In this document: positions 44,958 to 52,960 of the stretch, piece by piece | Position numbering within the stretch: the stretch's first letter is position 1 | Layout of the letters: the number at the start of each line of letters is the position of its first letter | From: Streptomyces sp. ASQP_92 | GTDB taxonomy: Bacteria; Actinomycetota; Actinomycetes; Streptomycetales; Streptomycetaceae | Direction: 5' to 3' | DNA: 64,000 nucleotides | Assembly: GCF_025399895.1 (NCBI RefSeq) | Contig: NZ_JAODUA010000003.1 | Coordinates: forward strand, 248,001-312,000 | Notes under the pieces: model-generated | The model's database searches: none | The model's input: the letters and a program-made list of their open reading frames with translations, nothing else | What the model was told of the DNA's origin: nothing | Translations under genes and position numbers: made by a program

Positions 44958-46248
44958 GGTCCACCTCCGCCTGGCCGACGCCGACCTTGAGGCGCAGATC
45001 GAGCGTGCCGGCCGGCTCGGCGCCCACCGGCGGCGAGAGCGTCACGGTCCGCTTCTGGTCCGGTGTCACCCGGATGTCGTCCGGCTTCTCGCCCGGCAGC
45101 TGGATGTCGCCGAGGCCCATGTCGAAACTCACCCGCACGGTCACGTCCTTCGGTACGACGACCTTGGCGCGGCCCGCGCCGACCTCCGCGCGGGTCGTCA
45201 GGGTCCGGCCCGGCGGCACGGCGACCCGGCTCAGGTCGAGGGTGGCGACGCCCGTGCCCAGGTCGTAGCCGGGCCGTACCTCGGCGGCCGAGGCGGGCGT
45301 CCAACTGGTGCGTTCCCAGTGGGAGTCGATGGTCTTGGGCAGCGCGGCCGAGCCCGCGAGCAGCGCGGCGGTGAGCACCGCGAGGAAGAGGGTGCCGAAG
45401 CCCGTACGGCCCCGGAGCGAGCTGACCATCAGGCCGAGTCCGAACACCGCGAGGGCCGCCGCGAACCCGATCTCCAGGCCGGTGCCGAGCGGCCGGTGGT
45501 CCCAGCCGTCGCCGAGCCCGACGGCGAAGGCGAGCAGTGCCAGCAGGAAGAGGGGGCCGCCGAGGGGGCGCGGGCCCCGGCTCTCGCGTACCGCCGCCTT
45601 CGAGGCCTTGCGCGACGCCCGGTCGGTGGGCGGCGCGTCCGCGTCCGCGGGGCCCCACAGGTAACCGGTGGCGACCGGCCCGGTGGTGCCGTCCTTGACG
45701 ATCGGGTCCCGCCACCACGACGGAGGGGACGGCGCGGGCGGTGCCTTCGTCTCCGGCGGCGCGTCCGCGACGGCCTGGGCCGCGACCGGGTCGAGGGGGG
45801 TGTCCGGGGGAGTGGTGGAGCGGCGCAGCGACCAGACGGCGGTGCCTCCGAGCAGCAGCGCGAGCAGCACCGCGAACGTCATCACCGGGCCGTTCTTCAG
45901 CATGGTGAGGAAGATCCCGCAGCCGGCCAGGGCCATCAGGACGGCCACCAGGGCCGCGCCCTCGACCCGGCCCGTGAGCAGCCGCCGTGCCTCGTTCTCC
46001 TCCTCGTCCTCCAGCGGGAGCAGCAGCCAGGCGAAGCCGTAGAAGACCAGGCCGAGGCCGCCGGTCACCGACAGCACGCCGAGGGTGATCCGGAAGATCA
46101 CCGGGTCGACGTCGCAGTACCGCCCGAGACCTCCGCAGACGCCGCCGATGACCTTGTTGCGGCCGCTGCGGCGCAGCCGCGGGGCCTCGGGTTCGGCTTC
46201 GGGCGCGGGGTCGGGCGGCGCGAGGGGCGTATCGGCAGGCGTACTCAT
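44944..46248 (-). CDS. PspC domain membrane protein with LiaF-like C-terminus
   Basis: 434 residues. The N-terminal PspC domain is at about 30-90 (NKVIGGVCGGLGRYCDVDPVIFRITLGVL), with its own helix. Several more membrane helices follow (AALVAVLMALAGCGIFL; FAVLLALLLGGTAV; FLLALLAFAVGLGDG; GFAAALAVFGLGLM; FLAVLTAALLAG). The C-terminal 120 residues form a beta-rich LiaF/DUF4097-like domain (VGAGRAKVVVPKDVTVRV). The ATG has AGGTGG upstream. It is divergent from a PspC-fused sensor kinase and its regulator, and probably modulates that kinase in response to envelope stress. Confidence 0.88.
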   Translation of the reverse strand: MSTPADTPLAPPDPAPEAEPEAPRLRRSGRNKVIGGVCGGLGRYCDVDPVIFRITLGVLSVTGGLGLVFYGFAWLLLPLEDEEENEARRLLTGRVEGAALVAVLMALAGCGIFLTMLKNGPVMTFAVLLALLLGGTAVWSLRRSTTPPDTPLDPVAAQAVADAPPETKAPPAPSPPSWWRDPIVKDGTTGPVATGYLWGPADADAPPTDRASRKASKAAVRESRGPRPLGGPLFLLALLAFAVGLGDGWDHRPLGTGLEIGFAAALAVFGLGLMVSSLRGRTGFGTLFLAVLTAALLAGSAALPKTIDSHWERTSWTPASAAEVRPGYDLGTGVATLDLSRVAVPPGRTLTTRAEVGAGRAKVVVPKDVTVRVSFDMGLGDIQLPGEKPDDIRVTPDQKRTVTLSPPVGAEPAGTLDLRLKVGVGQAEVDRAAS

Positions 46249-46503
46249 ACGTCCACCTGTACGTCCACCAAGGTCGGCGTGCTCATACGTACATGGTGAC
46301 GGGCCTATCCGGCACACGGCACCCGCCCCGACCCTGGCCTCACCCTGATTTCGTCCCCGAGGGGGCTTGGGGCGGCGACCCGCACGCGAGCGGTGCGCCC
46401 CGCGCGGGGGAGGCCGGCTCCCTCGTGCGAGGGGGGCGCCCTCAGGGAAGCCTGGGGGCCAACCCTGATGCCCGGGGTCGCGTGGCCGTGTGACGATCGG
46501 TGC

Positions 46504-47775
46504 ATGCCAGTCGTCACCCCCCGCCTGTCGTCGCCCGAGGCCGACGAAGCGCCGGTCCGCAAGCTGTACCGCTCCGCCGAGGGGCGGCTGCTCGGCGGCG
46601 TCGCGCGCGGGCTCGCCGGACACCTCGGGCTGCCGGTGGTGTGGGTGCGGGTGGTGTTCCTGGGGCTGCTCTCGATCAACGGCCTGGGGGCGCTGCTCTA
46701 CGCGGTGTTCTGGTTCTTCGTGCCGCTGGGGCTCGGCGGCACGACCGGGCAGCGCTCGGCGTTCGAGGTCAGCCCGGACGGCCGGCGCAGGCTGCGCAAG
46801 CCCGACAAGGGGCAGGTCGTCGCGCTGATCGCGCTGCTCTTCGGCGCCGCCATCTTCGCCTCCAAGGTGGACGTCGGCGGCTGGGCCAACCCGTACATCT
46901 TCCCCAGCGTCCTGATCGGCGTCGGCGTCGTCCTGGTGTGGCGCCAGGCCGACAACACCCGCCGGGCCCGCTGGACCGAGGGGGCCCGCCGCAGCCGGTG
47001 GCTCCCGGTGGCCCGGGGCCTGGCCGGGGTCGCCCTGGTCGGCACCGGTCTCACCGGTTTCGTGGTGGTCAACGGCTCGGCCGCCCAGCTCGGCAACGTC
47101 CTGACGGCGGCGATCGCGGTGCTGGCCGGCATAGCCCTGCTCGCCGGGCCCTACCTGGTGCGCATGACGCAGGACCTGTCCGAGGAACGCCTGATGCGCA
47201 TCCGGGCCCAGGAGCGGGCCGAAGTCGCCGCCCACGTACACGACTCGGTGCTGCACACCCTGACGCTGATCCAGCGCAACGCGGAGAGCGCCGGCGAGGT
47301 GCGGCGCCTCGCGCGGGCCCAGGAGCGCGAACTGCGCGCCTGGCTGTACAAGCCGGAGGGCACCGGCAGGGAAGAGGAACCCGAGACGCTCGCCGAGGCC
47401 GTGAAGAAGGCGGCGGCCGAGGTCGAGGACAAGCACGGCGTCCCCATCGAGGTGGTCGTCGTCGGCGACTGCCCGCTGGACGACGGCCTGTCCGCACAGA
47501 TGCAGGCCGCGCGGGAAGCCATGGTGAACGCGGCCAAGTACGGTGGCGAGGGCGGCGCCGTCCAGGTGTACGCCGAGGTCGAGGGCCGCACGGTCTTCGT
47601 CTCCGTACGGGACCGGGGCCCCGGCTTCGATCCGGACGCGGTGCCCGCCGACCGGATGGGCGTACGAGAATCAATCATCGGCCGGATGCAGCGCAACGGC
47701 GGTACGGCCAGGCTGCGTTCGGTGCCCGGCGGGGGCACGGAGGTCGAGCTGGAGATGGAGAGGGCACAGGGATGA
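46504..47775 (+). CDS. Sensor histidine kinase with N-terminal PspC domain
   Basis: 423 residues. The PspC domain is at about 20-85 (GRLLGGVARGLAGHLGLPVVWVRVVFL). Four further helices follow to about 220. The HisKA_3 dimerisation segment carries H246 (AHVHDSVLHTLTLIQ), and the HATPase domain has REAMVNAAKYGG, DRGPGFD and PGGGTEVEL. The ATG at 46504 follows the divergent promoter region. The stop overlaps the regulator start (ATGA), so the pair is coupled. It is likely to sense cell-envelope stress, with the divergent PspC protein as a partner. Confidence 0.92.
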   Translation: MPVVTPRLSSPEADEAPVRKLYRSAEGRLLGGVARGLAGHLGLPVVWVRVVFLGLLSINGLGALLYAVFWFFVPLGLGGTTGQRSAFEVSPDGRRRLRKPDKGQVVALIALLFGAAIFASKVDVGGWANPYIFPSVLIGVGVVLVWRQADNTRRARWTEGARRSRWLPVARGLAGVALVGTGLTGFVVVNGSAAQLGNVLTAAIAVLAGIALLAGPYLVRMTQDLSEERLMRIRAQERAEVAAHVHDSVLHTLTLIQRNAESAGEVRRLARAQERELRAWLYKPEGTGREEEPETLAEAVKKAAAEVEDKHGVPIEVVVVGDCPLDDGLSAQMQAAREAMVNAAKYGGEGGAVQVYAEVEGRTVFVSVRDRGPGFDPDAVPADRMGVRESIIGRMQRNGGTARLRSVPGGGTEVELEMERAQG

Positions 47776-48452
47776 CCGAGGAAACGACCAACCGCCACGT
47801 CAGGGTGGTCCTCGTCGACGACCACCGGATGTTCCGCACCGGGGTCCAGGCGGAGATCGGCCAGACCGCGACCACCGGCGTCGAGGTGGTCGGCGAGGCC
47901 GCCGACGTGGACCAGGCGATCACGGTCATCACCGCGACCCGCCCCGAAGTGGTGCTGCTCGACGTCCATCTGCCCGGAGGCGGCGGCGTCGAGGTGCTGC
48001 GCCGCTCGGCGGCCATGATGGGCGACGCCGAGAACCCGGTGCGCTTCCTCGCGCTGTCCGTCTCGGACGCGGCGGAGGACGTGATCGGGGTGATCCGCGG
48101 GGGTGCCCGCGGCTACGTCACCAAGACGATCACCGGCGCCGACCTGGTCGACTCGATCTTCCGGGTGCAGGACGGCGACGCGGTGTTCTCGCCGCGCCTT
48201 GCGGGCTTCGTCCTGGACGCGTTCGCCTCCACCGACGCGCCGCCGGTCGACGAGGACATGGACCGGCTCACCCAGCGCGAGCGCGAGGTGCTGCGGCTCA
48301 TCGCGCGAGGCTATGCCTACAAGGAGATCGCCAAGCAGCTCTTCATCTCCGTCAAGACGGTCGAGTCCCATGTCTCGGCGGTCCTGCGCAAGCTCCAGCT
48401 GTCCAACCGCCATGAGCTGACCCGCTGGGCGACGGCTCGGCGGCTCGTCTGA
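47772..48452 (+). CDS. NarL/LuxR-type response regulator
   Basis: 226 residues. Receiver domain with D16/D17 and the phosphoacceptor D64 (VVLLDVHLPG), a conserved Thr/Ser in LALSVSD and Lys in VTKT. The C-terminal LuxR HTH lies at about 160-220 (LTQREREVLRLIARGYAYKEIAKQLFISVKTVESH). It overlaps the kinase gene by 4 bases. It is expected to control the divergent PspC operon and its own; CAGG-N4-CCTG at 46443-46454 in the shared promoter region is a possible site. Confidence 0.94.
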   Translation: MTEETTNRHVRVVLVDDHRMFRTGVQAEIGQTATTGVEVVGEAADVDQAITVITATRPEVVLLDVHLPGGGGVEVLRRSAAMMGDAENPVRFLALSVSDAAEDVIGVIRGGARGYVTKTITGADLVDSIFRVQDGDAVFSPRLAGFVLDAFASTDAPPVDEDMDRLTQREREVLRLIARGYAYKEIAKQLFISVKTVESHVSAVLRKLQLSNRHELTRWATARRLV

Positions 48453-48582
48453 GCCGTGCGCCGCGGCCGGCCGCGGCCGGCCGCGACGGGATGAGAAGTA
48501 AAGGCCACAGCCCGTCATCCTTTGGTAAAACGATGGCAAAGCGGGCAACTGGTCCCCGGGGGCGGCCCTCTTCCGTGGCGTG

Positions 48583-49719
48583 ATGAGCCTGACCGGTACC
48601 CCTCTGCTCGTGATCGCGATCCTCGCGGCCGCGGCTGCCCTGCTGTTGCCGCTCGTCCTGTGGACCAGGATCGGCGGACCGGCCTTCGTGCGTGGGATCT
48701 CGCGGCTCCTCATGCTCGGCTTCGCCCAGGTCACCGCGATCCTCGTGGTCTTCCTGCTGGTCAACAACGCCAACGGCCTGTACGACACCTGGGGCGACCT
48801 GCTGGGCGGCGGCGATCACGTCAACGCCGCCCCCGACCTCGGGCCCGACGGCACCGGCGGCAGGAACGCGGCCGCCGAGCCCAAGGTGAAGCAGCAGTTC
48901 GAGCCGTACACGAACAAGGTCGGCAAGGGCGTCGTCAAGACCATGCTCAAGGGCCAGGTCTCGGGCGTGGAGGGCGATGTGGCGGTGTGGCTGCCGCCGC
49001 AGTACGACGACCCGGAGTACCGGGACAAGACCTTCCCCGTGGTCGAGCTGCTGCCCGGCTACCCGGGGTCGATAGGCGCCTGGTTCGGCACGCTGAAGGC
49101 GCAGGAGCAGCTCACTCCGATGATGGAGCGGGGCGAGGTCGCGCCGTTCATCCTGGTCTCGCCGCGCACCACGCTCCTGGGCGGCAAGGACACCGGCTGT
49201 GCGAACGTGCCCGGTGTCGTCAACGCGGACACCTGGCTGAGCGTGGACGTCCGCAAGATGGTCACCGACAACTTCCGGGCCGCCACCGGCGCCGACGGCT
49301 GGGCCGTCGCCGGATACTCCGCGGGCGCCCACTGCGCGGCCAAGCTCGCCATCGAGCACCCCGACCGCTACCGGGCCGGCGTCGACCTGTCGGGCTACAA
49401 CGACCCGGCCGCCGAGAAGGACTCGATCACGGCGAAGGACCCCAAGCTGCGCCAGGAGTCCAACCCGCTGTGGATCCTCAAGAACGCCAAGACCCCGCCG
49501 CACGTCGCGCTGTACGTCTCCGGTGAACGCACCGACGGCTACAACGACGGGCTCGCCCTGAAGTCCGCCGCCAAGCCGCCCACCGCGGTGACGGTGGTCA
49601 AGCTCAACGGCGGAGGTCACGCGAGCGCGGTGTGGAAGTCCCAGGTGCCGGAGGTCTTCCGCTGGCTGACCCGGGAGATGGGTGCGGGGGCCAAGGTGGC
49701 GGGCAGGCAAGGGGTTTGA
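48583..49719 (+). CDS. Membrane-anchored esterase (alpha/beta hydrolase, esterase D-like)
   Basis: 378 residues. Two N-terminal membrane helices (LLVIAILAAAAALLLPLVLW; LMLGFAQVTAILVVFLLV) are followed by an extracellular alpha/beta hydrolase. The nucleophile S246 lies in AGYSAGAHC, the His in NGGGHASAVW, and the oxyanion region in VELLPGYPGSIGAWFG. It resembles the putative esterase/mycolyltransferase-like family (antigen 85 fold), found in actinobacteria as secreted acyl-esterases. The substrate is unknown. ATG at 48583; a GTG one codon earlier is equally possible. It is 130 bases downstream of the response regulator. Confidence 0.85.
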   Translation: MSLTGTPLLVIAILAAAAALLLPLVLWTRIGGPAFVRGISRLLMLGFAQVTAILVVFLLVNNANGLYDTWGDLLGGGDHVNAAPDLGPDGTGGRNAAAEPKVKQQFEPYTNKVGKGVVKTMLKGQVSGVEGDVAVWLPPQYDDPEYRDKTFPVVELLPGYPGSIGAWFGTLKAQEQLTPMMERGEVAPFILVSPRTTLLGGKDTGCANVPGVVNADTWLSVDVRKMVTDNFRAATGADGWAVAGYSAGAHCAAKLAIEHPDRYRAGVDLSGYNDPAAEKDSITAKDPKLRQESNPLWILKNAKTPPHVALYVSGERTDGYNDGLALKSAAKPPTAVTVVKLNGGGHASAVWKSQVPEVFRWLTREMGAGAKVAGRQGV

Positions 49720-49787
49720 CGTTCCGTCAGAAGCGGTGAGCCGCAGGCGGCGAACCGCTCCTCCTCGTGACCCGCGGTGCGCCCCGG

Positions 49788-50873
49788 TCAGGCGGGCCGG
49801 GCGGCGCCCGCGAACGGCATCTGGTCGATCGGAGCGATCCGTACCGGCGCTCCCGGGTGCGGCGCGTGGATCATCTGGCCACCGCCGATGTAGAGCCCGA
49901 CGTGGCTGATCCCGGAGTAGAAGAACACCAGGTCGCCGGGGGCGAGTTGAGAACGCGGGACCCGGCTGCCCACGTTGATCTGGGTGTACGTGGTGCGCGG
50001 CAGCTGCACCCCGGCCGAGCGCCAGGCGGCCTGGGTCAGGCCCGAGCAGTCGAAGGACGAGGGGCCCGTGGCGCCCCAGACGTAGGGCTTGCCGAGCGCG
50101 CTGTAGGCGAAGGCGACGGCTGCCGCGGCGCGGGAGCCGGGGACCGCGGCGAGCGGTGTGCGCGGCGCGTCGGCCGAGCGTGCGGCCCGTGCGCGGTCGG
50201 CGGAGGCCGCTCCGGCCGGCTGGTTGGCGCCCGCCGTCTCGGCCTTCTCGTAGGAATCCCGCTCCGGCGCGGTCAGTTGGGCCAGCAGGGCCTCGGCCGA
50301 GGTGATCTTCGACTGGATGTCGCTCTTCTGCTTGCGCAGCGTGGACTGCTGCCCGCGTAGCTGGGTGAGCTTTCCTTCGGCCCGGGCATGCAGCCGGTCG
50401 AGCTCGGCGAGCTGTCTGCGTACTCCGGCGACCGTCGTCGCGGTCCGGTCCCCGGCGCGCTCGGCGAACGCGGCGTCGTCCAGATACCGCTTGGGGTCGG
50501 ACGACAGGATGAGCTGGAGTTCGGGTGCCACACCGCCGCTTCGGTACTGGGCGGCCGCCAGCGAACCCAGCGCGTTGCGGGCGGTGTTGAGCCGCTCGGT
50601 CCTGCGGGCGGCCTCGTCGCGCAGCTCGCTCAGCGAACGCTCGGTCGCGTCCGCCTTCTCCTTCGTCCCGTCGTACGCCTCCGTCGCCACCTCGGCGTCG
50701 TGGTAGAGCTGGTCGACCTTGGCCTTGACCTGTGCCGGGGTGAGTTTCGGCTCGGCGTGCCCGGAACCCTCGAAGAGGGTGGCAGTGGCCGCGGACGCCA
50801 GCGCGAGCGTCGCGGCGGTGCGGGCGGCGGGGCCGCCCAGCGGGTGCTGCTTGGGCTTTCGGTGCGCAGCCAC
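49788..50873 (-). CDS. Secreted NlpC/P60 peptidoglycan endopeptidase (paralogue 1)
   Basis: 361 residues. A signal sequence with basic start (AAHRKPKQHPL) is followed by a coiled-coil region at about 40-230 (KVDQLYHDAEVATEAYDG) and an Ala-rich linker. The NlpC/P60 domain has Cys in SSFDCSGLTQAAW, His in GISHVGLYIGG and the third His in HAPHPG. It cleaves the stem peptide during growth or sporulation. I chose the GTG at 50873 with AAGG 5 bases upstream; a GTG at 50885 directly after GGAAGG is the alternative. Its paralogue at 51608-52759 has the same layout. Confidence 0.9.
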   Translation of the reverse strand: MAAHRKPKQHPLGGPAARTAATLALASAATATLFEGSGHAEPKLTPAQVKAKVDQLYHDAEVATEAYDGTKEKADATERSLSELRDEAARRTERLNTARNALGSLAAAQYRSGGVAPELQLILSSDPKRYLDDAAFAERAGDRTATTVAGVRRQLAELDRLHARAEGKLTQLRGQQSTLRKQKSDIQSKITSAEALLAQLTAPERDSYEKAETAGANQPAGAASADRARAARSADAPRTPLAAVPGSRAAAAVAFAYSALGKPYVWGATGPSSFDCSGLTQAAWRSAGVQLPRTTYTQINVGSRVPRSQLAPGDLVFFYSGISHVGLYIGGGQMIHAPHPGAPVRIAPIDQMPFAGAARPA

Positions 50874-51235
50874 GAGGGCCTTCACGTCCTTCCGTACGGC
50901 AGTACTTCCGCGCTGCGGCTCCTCGTGGGGGAGCCGTTCCGGCGACGGACCGCACAGGGGGAGCGGCCCGCCGCCGGACCTTTCGGCGGGGCGGCCGACA
51001 GCCGCCCGGTGAAGCGGCGGCGGTGGGGAGTCGGCCACCTGGGGGAGGACGCTAAACCTGGGCGACACGGCTGGGCGACGTAATGACGAAAAGTGCCTCT
51101 TTCCGGCGCCCCGGCGACCGACTTCGACCGATCGCCGGACGATGGCCCCCACGGTCCGCGCCTGCTGTGACCGAAGTGCCGGTTGGGCCCCACCCGCCGC
51201 ACGGCCCCTGCTAAGCGGGAATTAGGCTCCCGCCC
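50874..51235. other. Intergenic region between NlpC paralogue 1 and a small membrane gene
   Basis: 362 bases, GC-rich. To the right, TAGGCT (51223-51228) ends 7 bases before the next ATG. To the left, a TAGCGT-like -10 for the NlpC gene is at about 51049-51054 on the minus strand. I looked for the c-di-AMP ydaO riboswitch known upstream of some Streptomyces cell-wall hydrolases and could not align its conserved segments. Confidence 0.5.
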
Positions 51236-51589
51236 ATGGACGTACTCATCAATGTCTTCGTCGGCCTGCACATCATCGGCATCGCTTCGCTGCTCGGCGG
51301 ATTCCTGACGCAGATGAAGGCGATGAGCGCGGGCACCGCCCGCTTCGTCCCCGCGATGCTGCACGGCGCCCTGACCATGCTGGTCACCGGCGTCGCCCTG
51401 GTCGGCCTCAACCAGGCCGACGACATGAGCGTGAACACCCTCAAGATCGGCGTGAAGCTCGCGGTCCTGATCGTGATCCTCGGCCTGGTCTATGTGAAGC
51501 GCGACGACGCGAAGATCAACAAGGGCGTGTTCGGCGCGGTCGGCGGTCTCACCGTCGTGAACATCTTCATCGCGCTGCTGTGGCACTGA
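51236..51589 (+). CDS. Small integral membrane protein
   Basis: 117 residues with four predicted membrane helices (VFVGLHIIGIASLLGGFL; AMLHGALTMLVTGVALVGL; IGVKLAVLIVILGLVYV; FGAVGGLTVVNIFIALLW). The loops are short and no catalytic motif is present. TAGGCT ends 7 bases before the ATG and no ribosome site exists, so the transcript is probably leaderless. It lies between the two NlpC/P60 paralogues on the opposite strand. Function unknown. Confidence 0.82.
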   Translation: MDVLINVFVGLHIIGIASLLGGFLTQMKAMSAGTARFVPAMLHGALTMLVTGVALVGLNQADDMSVNTLKIGVKLAVLIVILGLVYVKRDDAKINKGVFGAVGGLTVVNIFIALLWH

Positions 51590-51607
51590 GTCGCGGGGCC
51601 CGCGGTT

Positions 51608-52759
51608 CTAGCCGGGTCTGACCGATCCGTAGATCGGCATGTAGTAGATCGACTCCTCGCGCACATACGCCCCGGAGTGCGGCGCGTGGATCATCATGCC
51701 GTTGCCGATGTACATGCCGACGTGGCTGATGTCGTCGTAGAAGAAGACCAGGTCACCGGGGTGCAGATCGGCGGTCGCGACCCGGGAGCCCACCTTCACC
51801 TGGTCCCAGGTGGTGCGCGGCAGATCGACCCCGGCGGCCTTCCACGCGGCCTGCGTCAGGCCCGAGCAGTCGTACGAGGCGGGGCCGGTCGCGCCCCACA
51901 CATACGGCTTGCCGACCTGGGCCCGGGCGAAGGCCAGGGCCTTGGCCGCCTTGGTCGCAGACGGGGCCGACGGCGTGGAGGGGGCGGACGGGCCGGCCGG
52001 CGCGGACGGGGCCGACGGCGCGTGGCCGGCCGGCGGGGCGGGCTTCTGGCGGGCGGTGGCCGCCTGGCGCGCGGCCAGTTCGGCCGCCCTGCGCTTCGCG
52101 TCGTCCTGCTTCTTCCTCTCCAGCGCCGCGAGCCGCGCCTTCTCCTGCGCGGTCAGCGTCGACAGCAGGCCGCGCGCCGCCGTCAGCTTGGCCTGCACCT
52201 CCTGCTTGCCGGCGCGCAGCGCCTGCTGCGAGGTGGTCAGGGCGGCCAGGCTGCGGCTCGCCTCGGCCCGCTTCTTCGCGCCGGCCGCACGCTCCGTCTC
52301 GAACGTGCTGAGGGTCTTGTGCTGCTCGTCGGAGAGGCGGCCCATGAGCCGGCGCTGGTCGAGGAAGGCCTGGGGGTCGTGGGCGAACAGCAGCGTCATC
52401 GTGGGGGAGACCCCGCCGTCACGGTACTGGGCCGCGGCATAGCCGCCGATGATGCGCCGGGTCTCGTTCAGCTTCGCGGTGCCGGCCGCCACCTGGTCGA
52501 GCAGCGCGTCCACCGTGGCACGCTGCGTAGTCGTGGCCTCCTTGGCCGCGTCGTACTTCTGCGTCGCCAGATCCGCCTGCCGGTAGAGGTCGTCGACCTT
52601 CCTCTGCACCTCTTCGACGCTCGGCCGCTGTCCCGGCACGATGGGCGCGGCGTCCGCGCCCTGCGCGAGCAGACCCACCGACGCGAGCGCCGCCGTCGTC
52701 ACGCCCACGGCAGGGGCGGAAGAGGATATTCGGGTGCGCGGCTTGCGGTGTGAGGGCAA
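51608..52759 (-). CDS. Secreted NlpC/P60 peptidoglycan endopeptidase (paralogue 2)
   Basis: 383 residues. Signal sequence with basic start (PSHRKPRTRISSS) ending near AQGADA, a coiled coil at about 45-210 (KVDDLYRQADLATQKYDAA), a Pro/Ala/Ser linker (APSAPSAPAGPSAPST) and the NlpC/P60 domain. Catalytic Cys is in ASYDCSGLTQAAW and His in DISHVGMYIGNG. The start appears to be TTG at 52759, with GGAGG 8 bases upstream, matching the position of the GTG start in paralogue 1. A GTG at 52768 lies too close to that site. Divergent from pcrA. Confidence 0.9.
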   Translation of the reverse strand: MPSHRKPRTRISSSAPAVGVTTAALASVGLLAQGADAAPIVPGQRPSVEEVQRKVDDLYRQADLATQKYDAAKEATTTQRATVDALLDQVAAGTAKLNETRRIIGGYAAAQYRDGGVSPTMTLLFAHDPQAFLDQRRLMGRLSDEQHKTLSTFETERAAGAKKRAEASRSLAALTTSQQALRAGKQEVQAKLTAARGLLSTLTAQEKARLAALERKKQDDAKRRAAELAARQAATARQKPAPPAGHAPSAPSAPAGPSAPSTPSAPSATKAAKALAFARAQVGKPYVWGATGPASYDCSGLTQAAWKAAGVDLPRTTWDQVKVGSRVATADLHPGDLVFFYDDISHVGMYIGNGMMIHAPHSGAYVREESIYYMPIYGSVRPG

Positions 52760-52874
52760 GGCCGACACCTCCTTCCGGATCGTTCCGGACGGGGGCGTTC
52801 CCCGGCTGCTGCGGCACGCTAGCCAACTCCCGTACCCCCTGGGAAGGTTGATGTCCGACAGGCCCGATACATTC

Positions 52875-52951
52875 CCGTGACCTTCACGGTGGGTAGTCGC
52901 GGCCGATCTCTCCGAAGGCGGGGGCGGAGTGTCAGAGGGGCGGCCTAGACT
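52875..52951. promoter_or_regulatory. NlpC-pcrA divergent control region
   Basis: Towards pcrA: GTGTCAGAG (52929-52937), 8 bases, TAGACT (52946-52951), a two-mismatch version of the PafBC-type DNA-damage promoter TTGTCRGTG-N8-TAnnnT. It ends 9 bases before the pcrA ATG. To its left, a perfect inverted repeat CCGTGA-N3-TCACGG (52875-52889) could be an operator for either gene. Confidence 0.5.
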
Positions 52952-52960
52952 CGGGAGACG

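Noticed and set aside
50874..51060. A ydaO (c-di-AMP) riboswitch upstream of the NlpC/P60 genes
   Set aside because: Such genes often carry one in Streptomyces, but the conserved GC-rich segments could not be aligned upstream of either paralogue or of the M23 gene.
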